This document shows, one piece after another, positions 1 to 4,536 of a stretch of 7,204 nt of DNA. Positions within the stretch are counted from its first letter, which is position 1, and each line of letters starts with the position of its first letter. Where the stretch lies: assembly GCA_023132505.1 (NCBI GenBank), contig JAGLYE010000076.1:1-7204 (forward strand). Direction: 5' to 3'. Position numbers and translations under genes: made by a program. The stretch comes from Bacteroidales bacterium. GTDB taxonomy: Bacteria > Bacteroidota > Bacteroidia > Bacteroidales > B18-G4. Below the pieces are notes generated by a model. It was given only the letters and a program-made list of their open reading frames with translations. It searched no databases and was not told the DNA's origin.

Positions 1-939
1 GTATAACGGGGCATCTTTTCCTTTATCCATGATATACTCAAAAGCTTCCAGTGCAGCATCGTAATCATTATTTGCAAGGGCCAGCTCAGCCACGTTCAAT
101 ACAGTGTAACCATCTTCTCTGAACCTCCTGTCGAGGGAGCGCGCCTGGATAAAAGCGAATGAAAAATCTTTTTGCTGAATAGATAGCCAGAGCAGGAGTT
201 CGTTCAGGTAAACCTCTTCCGGCGATTCCTGGTACCTGGCAAGCATACTTTCCCTCAGGATGTCGGGCAGGTTGTGTTCAATGTCCCTCACCATAGCAGT
301 TTGCAGACGGTTTTGGACATCTTCCTTTGCTTCAGGAAAACTGGCAATATGATCCAGGAAAGTCTCCACCATCTCATAATAGTTGCCGTTTCTTTCATAC
401 ATAGAGGCAAGCTCAATATCGAAAGTGTATTCTCCCTTCATCAGCTTTTTGCCCTGCTGATAGGCCCTGATGGCATATTCAAGCTGGTTCCTGAAATAAA
501 AAGCATTGGCTATCTGTTTGATCTCATGGACATTGGCCGGCAAGCTGTTGATAACATCTTCAAAGGTTTTATGTGCTTTCCCGGTTTCAGATGCCTGAAT
601 GTAGATAAATCCCAGGTCAACCCTGTAACGCAATTGCCGGGGGTTTTTCCTTAAATGCTTTTTTATAAGTTTTTCAGCATCCCTGAAATCCCGAAGTTCC
701 GTCATTGAGTATAAGGCATAGGTATAGTTGGTATGGTTGGGATCTTTGTCGTACAGCTCTTTGAATATTTCCAGTGATTTTTCATACTGATGGTTCTGGT
801 AATACTGAATGCCAAGCCGTTGCTTTTTCCGGCTCTTGTTTAGCTCCTCAATATTGGAACGTATCTCCACCTGTGCAAAAAGTGCCTGTGTCCCGGCAGT
901 GAGGATGAGTAATATAAGGATATGTCGGAGTAAGCTCAT
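1..939 (-). CDS. Exported tetratricopeptide-repeat protein, 3' end outside window
   Basis: The frame is open for 313 codons from an ATG at 939-937 to the window edge, so the C-terminus is missing. Residues 1-22 form a signal peptide: MSLLRH, then a hydrophobic run, then ALFA, with likely cleavage before Gln23. It has no lipobox Cys, so the protein is probably periplasmic or outer-membrane associated. The mature part is a series of helical pairs with TPR spacing and TPR-like Gly/Ala/Tyr positions, roughly residues 40-70, 73-104, 105-136, 138-170, 173-206 and 277-308. Examples are GIQYYQNHQYEKSLEIF and AELALANNDYDAALEAF. TPR arrays act as protein-binding scaffolds, and no enzymatic motif is visible. 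The start lies 44 bp after the serS stop without a terminator between them, so cotranscription with serS is likely. No Shine-Dalgarno precedes the ATG, which is normal in Bacteroidota. The partner and pathway are unknown. Confidence 0.85.
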   Translation of the reverse strand, partial: MSLLRHILILLILTAGTQALFAQVEIRSNIEELNKSRKKQRLGIQYYQNHQYEKSLEIFKELYDKDPNHTNYTYALYSMTELRDFRDAEKLIKKHLRKNPRQLRYRVDLGFIYIQASETGKAHKTFEDVINSLPANVHEIKQIANAFYFRNQLEYAIRAYQQGKKLMKGEYTFDIELASMYERNGNYYEMVETFLDHIASFPEAKEDVQNRLQTAMVRDIEHNLPDILRESMLARYQESPEEVYLNELLLWLSIQQKDFSFAFIQARSLDRRFREDGYTVLNVAELALANNDYDAALEAFEYIMDKGKDAPLY

Positions 940-983
940 AAGAAATATAACAATGCTGTATAGTCTGTGCCGGCTTTTAGAAA

Positions 984-2255
984 TTACGAGATCAGCTCAA
1001 AGCCTGTATATGACCTGAGTGCTTCGGGGATGATTATCCCTGCAGCTGATTGGTTGTTTTCAAGCAGCGCAGCCACTATTCTTGGTAACGCCAGGGCACT
1101 GCCATTTAGTGTATGTGCCAGCTGTGTTTTGCCGTCTTCGCCCCTGAACCGGAGTTTCAACCGGTTCGACTGAAAGGCTTCAAAGTTTGATACGGAACTT
1201 ACTTCAAGCCACTTCTTCTGTGCGGCAGAATACACTTCGAAGTCGTAGGTGAGGGCAGAGGTAAAGCTGATATCCCCTCCGCATAATTTCAGAATACGAT
1301 ATGGAAGCTCCAGCTTTTCAAGCAGGGACGTAACATAAGTGCGCATTTCCTCCAGTGTATCATAAGAGTTTTCAGGATGGCTGATCTGCACAATTTCCAC
1401 TTTGTCGAACTGGTGCAGCCGGTTAAGTCCCCGCACATCTTTACCATAGGAACCTGCCTCCCGCCGGAAGCAGCTGGAGTAGGCCACATTTTTAATTGGG
1501 AAATCCTCAAGGCTCAGGATCACATCCCTGTAGATATTGGTTATGGGTACCTCCGCAGTTGGTATTGCATACAAATTATCTTCACCGATATAATACATCT
1601 GTCCATCTTTGTCGGGGAGTTGCCCCGTACCATAAGCAGAATCTTCGTTCACAAATAAGGGGGGCTGGTATTCACAGTATCCGGCCTTACGGGCTTCATC
1701 AAGGAAAAAATTGATAAGGGCCCGCTGAAGCCGTGCTCCTTTTCCTTTATAGAACGGGAAGCCTGCGCCGCTTATCTTGGCGCCCAGGTCGAAGTCGATG
1801 ATGTCGTATTTTTTTGCTAATTCCCAATGCGGAATTGCATCTTCTGGAAGATCGGTTTTATGGTCTTTCGATTCAAGTACCTCATTGTCTTCCTCACTAT
1901 TCCCGGCAGGCACCGAAGGGTGGGGGAGGTTTGGCAACAGCAGCATTTTTTCATCCAGCGCAGATTTTGCTTCTTCCAGGATGATCCCCAGGGCCTGTGT
2001 CTCTTTTTTCAGGCCAGCTGACTTTTCTTTGAGTGCACCTGCTTCGGAACCTTTACCGCTTTTAAACAGGATGCCTATCTCTTTGGCAAGTTTGTTCGCA
2101 TCGGCAAGGCCGTCATCCATTTTTTTCTGGGTCTCCCGCCGCTTACGGTCCAGTTCCTGGATCTCCTCGACCAGTGTTTCAGCGTCGAAGTTTTTAATGC
2201 GGAGAAGCTCTATTACCCTTTGAGGGTTTTCATTGATAATGTTAAGTTGGAGCAT
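984..2255 (-). CDS. serS: Serine--tRNA ligase (SerRS)
   Basis: This is a cytoplasmic class II aminoacyl-tRNA synthetase that activates serine with ATP and charges tRNA-Ser (and tRNA-Sec where present). At 423 residues it has the usual bacterial length. Residues 1-about 105 are the N-terminal tRNA-binding domain with a charged antiparallel coiled coil (around 27-105). The catalytic core follows: TAEVPITN at 233-240 is the serine-binding TxE region, motif 2 is FRREAGSYGKDVRGLNRLHQF at about 263-283 with its ATP-binding Arg, and motif 3 is NGSALALPRIVAALLEN at about 384-400. The EVSSVSNFEAFQSNR segment (351-365) matches the EISSCSN-type signature, with Val and Phe in place of the more common Cys residues; I believe this is normal for the Bacteroidota branch. 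The ATG is supported by the usual MLQLNII beginning and by a promoter box about 38 bp upstream. It appears to start its own transcript after the rpmA terminator and to lead into the TPR gene. Confidence 0.97.
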   Translation of the reverse strand: MLQLNIINENPQRVIELLRIKNFDAETLVEEIQELDRKRRETQKKMDDGLADANKLAKEIGILFKSGKGSEAGALKEKSAGLKKETQALGIILEEAKSALDEKMLLLPNLPHPSVPAGNSEEDNEVLESKDHKTDLPEDAIPHWELAKKYDIIDFDLGAKISGAGFPFYKGKGARLQRALINFFLDEARKAGYCEYQPPLFVNEDSAYGTGQLPDKDGQMYYIGEDNLYAIPTAEVPITNIYRDVILSLEDFPIKNVAYSSCFRREAGSYGKDVRGLNRLHQFDKVEIVQISHPENSYDTLEEMRTYVTSLLEKLELPYRILKLCGGDISFTSALTYDFEVYSAAQKKWLEVSSVSNFEAFQSNRLKLRFRGEDGKTQLAHTLNGSALALPRIVAALLENNQSAAGIIIPEALRSYTGFELIS

Positions 2256-2293
2256 ATGGGATTTTTTTAACCCGACATAAAATTTTTATTATG

Positions 2294-2301
2294 CAAATAT
2301 A
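2294..2301 (-). promoter_or_regulatory. Promoter -7 box for serS
   Basis: On the minus strand this reads TATATTTG, a perfect match to the Bacteroidota sigma factor -7 consensus TAnnTTTG. I see no clear TTTG -33 element 17-23 bp upstream. It lies between the rpmA terminator and serS, and predicts a leader of roughly 30 nt. The placement, rather than the short match alone, supports the call. Confidence 0.55.
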
Positions 2302-2336
2302 CAGAAGCATTTTAAAATTGATGCGACGGAGTGAGT

Positions 2337-2370
2337 AAAAAAAATCCCCTCCTGCACAGCAGGAAGGGAT
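2337..2370 (-). terminator. Intrinsic terminator after rplU-rpmA
   Basis: The arms at 2344-2355 and 2359-2370 pair over 12 positions with a three-base loop. Read as minus-strand RNA, the single non-Watson-Crick position is a G-U wobble. Eight consecutive T residues follow on the minus strand (A run at 2337-2344). The hairpin begins 26 bp after the rpmA stop and ends the ribosomal protein transcript before the serS promoter. The plus-strand reading lacks a matching T tract, so termination is directional. Confidence 0.9.
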
Positions 2371-2396
2371 CTTCAAATCTTTATAATAGTAGTTTG

Positions 2397-2669
2397 TTAC
2401 TTATTACCGTCAGTTTCTTCAACCACCACGTTAACATATGATTTATTATTCCTCCTTTTCCTGAATTCAACCTTGCCATCGGCAAGAGCGAAAAGGGTGT
2501 GGTCTTTCCCCATGCCTACATTGAGGCCCGGGTGATGTGTTGTCCCTCTCTGGCGAATGATGATGTTGCCTGCTTTGGCAATCTGCCCGCCGTAAATTTT
2601 AACACCCAGTCGTTTACTTTCTGATTCACGACCGTTATTCGAACTACCGGCACCTTTTTTATGAGCCAT
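2397..2669 (-). CDS. rpmA: 50S ribosomal protein L27
   Basis: L27 is a component of the large ribosomal subunit whose N-terminal arm reaches toward the peptidyl transferase centre. The 90-residue length is typical. The sequence starts [16 protein letters not shown] and continues with the family pattern [42 protein letters not shown] and KVEFRKR. There is no extra N-terminal peptide of the kind that is proteolytically removed in Firmicutes, so the protein is ready with the conserved MAHKKG end. It lies 29 bp downstream of rplU, in the near-universal rplU-rpmA order, and is followed by an intrinsic terminator. The intervening sequence has no Shine-Dalgarno. Confidence 0.98.
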   Translation of the reverse strand: MAHKKGAGSSNNGRESESKRLGVKIYGGQIAKAGNIIIRQRGTTHHPGLNVGMGKDHTLFALADGKVEFRKRRNNKSYVNVVVEETDGNK

Positions 2670-2698
2670 GATATAATAGTTTTAATGTATTTCTTTAA

Positions 2699-3289
2699 TT
2701 ATTTTTCTTCTTTCTTATCGCTATCAGCCTTTTTTGCCTTTGGTGCGGCTTTGGGCTTGGCTTCCTTTTTCGGGGCAGCCTTTTTAATCTCAGTTTTGGC
2801 AGCCGGCTTTACAGTTTTCGGCGCTGCCTTTTTTGTTGCAGTAGTTTTCTTTGGAGCAGCTTTCTTCACTTTCTTGTCCGCCGTAACTTTAGCGGAGGCG
2901 GGCTTCACCTTTTTAGTAGCTGCAACCTTAGGTTTAGTAGCTGCAACCTCAGGTTTTGGAGCCGTAGTCTTCGAAGATTTTTCAAGGATGTTTTCAATAA
3001 CAAGCCTGGTCATATACTGTCTGTGGCCATTAAGCTTCTGATATCCTTTTCTCCTCTTCTTCTTGAAAATAAGCACTTTATCACCCTTCATATGTTCAAG
3101 GATCTTGGCGCTTACCAGCGCACCCTTGATTATCGGCGTGCCAACGTTTACTTTTCCGTCGTTATCGATCAAGAATACCTCGGAAAATTCAACTTTCGAA
3201 CCTTCTTTTTCTTCCAGTCTGTGGACAAAGATCTCTTGTTTTTTCTCAACTTTGAACTGCTGTCCGGCTATTTCAACAATCGCGTACAT
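2699..3289 (-). CDS. rplU: 50S ribosomal protein L21 with long Lys/Ala/Pro-rich C-terminal tail
   Basis: L21 is a large-subunit protein that binds 23S rRNA. Residues 1 to about 103 are a complete L21 core: MYAIVEIAGQQFKVEKKQEI at the start, then VGTPIIKGALVSAKIL, and the signature IFKKKRRKGYQKLNGHRQ at 74-91 ending in RLVIENI. Normal L21 has about 103 residues, while this one has 196. The extra residues 104-196 are low complexity and strongly basic, with 32 Lys and 22 Ala by my count, many in KKAAPKK-type blocks that resemble histone H1-like or AlgP-like tails. The last eight residues turn acidic (DSDKKEEK). The tail is in frame with the core, ends at a proper stop 29 bp before rpmA, and contains two repeat elements annotated separately. 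Long L21 extensions occur in some Bacteroidota, but the role of this tail (RNA binding, nucleoid contact or none) is unknown. Its own promoter lies immediately upstream. Confidence 0.96.
   Translation of the reverse strand: MYAIVEIAGQQFKVEKKQEIFVHRLEEKEGSKVEFSEVFLIDNDGKVNVGTPIIKGALVSAKILEHMKGDKVLIFKKKRRKGYQKLNGHRQYMTRLVIENILEKSSKTTAPKPEVAATKPKVAATKKVKPASAKVTADKKVKKAAPKKTTATKKAAPKTVKPAAKTEIKKAAPKKEAKPKAAPKAKKADSDKKEEK
2873..2902 (-). repeat. GC-rich palindromic element inside the rplU tail
   Basis: Arms CCGCC (2878-2882) and GGCGG (2897-2901) flank a 14-nt centre. The block is much richer in GC than the surrounding Lys-codon DNA. In the rplU frame it encodes PASAKVTADK (residues 130-139), which breaks the KKAAPKK style of the tail. 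From memory it resembles short palindromes found dispersed in many bacterial and metagenomic genomes that read as SAKxTAxK-type peptides. That relationship is inference and was not searched. Confidence 0.5.
2912..2953 (-). repeat. Two tandem 21-bp units in the rplU tail
   Basis: The units at 2912-2932 and 2933-2953 match at 20 of 21 positions and encode a duplicated heptapeptide, seen as PEVAATK followed by PKVAATK (residues 113-126). The near identity points to recent slippage or unequal recombination, and suggests how the tail grows without breaking the frame. Confidence 0.85.
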
Positions 3290-3325
3290 TACTTTTTCTT
3301 TTTCTTATCTGTCAAAAATGGAGTG

Positions 3326-3355
3326 CAAAATTAGTAAAAAAAATTATTGTACAAA
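3326..3355 (-). promoter_or_regulatory. Promoter for rplU-rpmA
   Basis: On the minus strand TTTG (3352-3355) is followed by 18 bp and then TAATTTTG (3326-3333), a perfect TAnnTTTG box. The spacing falls in the range usual for the Bacteroidota primary sigma factor. A start near 3319 gives a leader of about 30 nt rich in purines (AAGAAAAAGAAAAAG) directly before the ATG. The -33 element lies inside the last codons of the upstream transporter gene. Confidence 0.75.
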
Positions 3356-4270
3356 GGTTTTGTCTGTTTTTTTTGAGAATAAGTGCTTTACATTGACCAG
3401 ATAAACGCCTCCGAGTATCAATAATGTCCATATCAGGTAGTTCCATTCAAATTGCTCGCCATCGAGGATGCCCCAGCCTATGGCCACAATCGGGATCATA
3501 TAGGTAACCGAAGCAGCAAATAGCGCAGTGGTCATCTTGATCAGCATATTGAAAAAGATCAGTGCAAGGGCAGTGCCGACAACGGCCAGTATGCTTATAT
3601 ACCCAAGTCCGGTCCATGCTTCCCGACTGTAAGTTAACTGCTGCAGGAAACCGGTAAAGAAAAACAGGTAAATGCAAACTGGTAATCCAATGATCAAAAA
3701 ACTAACCGCTGTGATCGAAACTGCATCGAGTTCAACCAGGTATGTTTTTATGATATTCACCGCTGCGGCGTAGAATACGGTTGCGATAAAAATATATGCC
3801 GCATAGCTGAAGTTTAAAATAAAGCCGCCATCTCCACTGAAATAGATCAATCCGATAGCGCCGGACAAACCTGCAAATACGCCGAGGATGTTAAAGTATT
3901 TTGGCTTCAGCCGGAAAAATGCAAGTCCGATCAGTAATGTGAATAATGTTGTGAGCGAGTTCAGTATCCCTGCCATATTACTGTCAATGCCGGTCTGTGC
4001 ATGGGCAAAAAGAAAGGCCGGAGCTGCGTTGCTGATGATCCCCACGATGACCAGCACACCCCAATCTTTTCTTTTGACTTTCTTTAATCGCATGAGGGCA
4101 AGTGGCAGCAAAACAATAAAGGTGATCACAATCCGCAAAGCACCCACAATACTGCTGTCGTTGGAAAACCCTTCCAGCCCCTGCTTTATCAGGATAAAGG
4201 AACTGCCCCAGGTGAGCACCAGGCCGATAAGGATCAGCCAGGGAAGATAGTAATTACGGGATTGCTTCAT
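3344..4270 (-). CDS. EamA/DMT-family inner-membrane transporter
   Basis: This is a probable drug/metabolite transporter superfamily permease, predicted to move a small metabolite across the inner membrane. The substrate cannot be told from sequence. At 308 residues it has the usual length, with ten hydrophobic segments at about 11-29, 41-61, 70-90, 97-119, 125-144, 152-172, 184-206, 219-241, 247-268 and 275-294. They form the family's two five-helix halves. Family marks include LTWGSSFILIKQGL in helix 1, the AGILNSLTTLFTLLIG segment of helix 4, GVFAGLSGAIGLI in helix 5, and in the second half ASVTYMIPIVAIGWGILDGEQ with the conserved Pro and acidic residue. The C-terminus is Lys-rich and cytoplasmic by the positive-inside rule. 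The start was chosen because the helix 1 region needs it and the next Met is residue 60. It is transcribed towards rplU with no terminator in the 54-bp gap, so some readthrough is possible. It is not functionally tied to its neighbours. Confidence 0.93.
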   Translation of the reverse strand: MKQSRNYYLPWLILIGLVLTWGSSFILIKQGLEGFSNDSSIVGALRIVITFIVLLPLALMRLKKVKRKDWGVLVIVGIISNAAPAFLFAHAQTGIDSNMAGILNSLTTLFTLLIGLAFFRLKPKYFNILGVFAGLSGAIGLIYFSGDGGFILNFSYAAYIFIATVFYAAAVNIIKTYLVELDAVSITAVSFLIIGLPVCIYLFFFTGFLQQLTYSREAWTGLGYISILAVVGTALALIFFNMLIKMTTALFAASVTYMIPIVAIGWGILDGEQFEWNYLIWTLLILGGVYLVNVKHLFSKKTDKTFVQ

Positions 4271-4277
4271 GGAAGTG

Positions 4278-4285
4278 CAAATGTA
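4278..4285 (-). promoter_or_regulatory. Promoter -7 box abutting the transporter start
   Basis: The minus strand reads TACATTTG, a full TAnnTTTG match, ending only 7 bp before the transporter ATG. A transcript from here would begin at or within a few bases of the start codon. No -33 TTTG is apparent at the expected distance, where the heptad repeat tract begins. Confidence 0.45.
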
Positions 4286-4298
4286 GTAAAACCGTAAT

Positions 4299-4347
4299 TA
4301 GTGCCTGGTTCCTAGTGCCTAGTTCCAAGTGCCTAGTGCCTAGTTCC
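4299..4347. repeat. Heptanucleotide tandem repeat, seven units
   Basis: Seven contiguous 7-bp units fill 49 bp exactly. The plus-strand consensus is TAGTKCC: TAGTGCC three times, TAGTTCC twice, and one each of TGGTTCC and AAGTGCC. Units alternate between the GCC and TCC endings rather than being identical, so the array has diverged or was copied as larger blocks. It is noncoding, between divergent genes, and starts 14 bp upstream of the transporter -7 box. Similar short repeats occur in other Bacteroidota and, as STRR elements, in cyanobacteria (general knowledge, not searched). Confidence 0.9.
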
Positions 4348-4381
4348 AAATGATAAGTATAAATTATTAAGTGGCAAAGGG

Positions 4382-4444
4382 ATTCCAGGTACTCCAAGTA
4401 CTTCAAGTATTCCAAGTATTCCAAGTATTCCAAGTATTTCAGCC
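4382..4444. repeat. Nonanucleotide tandem repeat, six clear units plus one decayed
   Basis: The 9-bp units have consensus ATTCCAAGT. Three perfect copies at 4409-4435 are flanked by ATTCCAGGT, ACTCCAAGT and ACTTCAAGT on the left and a degenerate ATTTCAGCC on the right. The middle is homogeneous and the edges diverge, as expected from slippage or conversion. The tract ends 46 bp before the promoter box of the secreted-protein gene. The period is a multiple of three, so a minus-strand frame stays open through it and reads as a LEY repeat; I do not regard that as a gene. Confidence 0.92.
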
Positions 4445-4490
4445 ATTCTATATATAACAATGGTATCCACAATATTCCAATTGTTTTTTT

Positions 4491-4498
4491 TATATTTG
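4491..4498 (+). promoter_or_regulatory. Promoter -7 box for the secreted T9SS protein
   Basis: TATATTTG matches TAnnTTTG exactly and lies 38 bp before the ATG at 4537. This gives an AT-rich leader of about 30 nt with no Shine-Dalgarno. A T tract of seven bases precedes it and no good -33 TTTG is seen at 17-23 bp. Position and consensus support the call, though an AT-rich region can produce such a box by chance. Confidence 0.6.
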
Positions 4499-4536
4499 CA
4501 GTGATAATCCTAATTATTAACTAAAATTTAATAGCA

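Noticed and set aside
274..654. Plus-strand open frame of 126 codons
   Set aside because: It lies opposite the continuous TPR reading frame, which has a signal peptide and recognisable repeats. The plus-strand peptide resembles nothing and is the shadow.
2258..2273. GGGTT...CCC hairpin in the serS leader
   Set aside because: Pairing is limited to three G-C pairs and a couple of bulged A-T pairs, and no T-box or other leader features are visible.
2699..2980. Frameshift or assembly error creating the L21 tail
   Set aside because: The frame runs unbroken from core to tail, the tail keeps a consistent Lys/Ala/Pro composition, and the stop sits at a normal distance from rpmA.
2661..3041. Plus-strand open frame of 126 codons rich in Phe and Ala
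   Set aside because: It is the complement of the Lys/Ala codons of the L21 tail; Lys AAG/AAA reads as Leu/Phe on the other strand. rplU and rpmA are certain here.
4299..4444. Possible CRISPR array
   Set aside because: Units are 7 and 9 bp, contiguous, and have no spacers. No cas genes are present.
4254..4472. Minus-strand open frame reading as a repeated LEYLEY peptide
   Set aside because: It stays open only because the 9-bp repeat is a multiple of three. Outside the array it crosses the heptad tract and overlaps the transporter start. No domain or promoter supports it.
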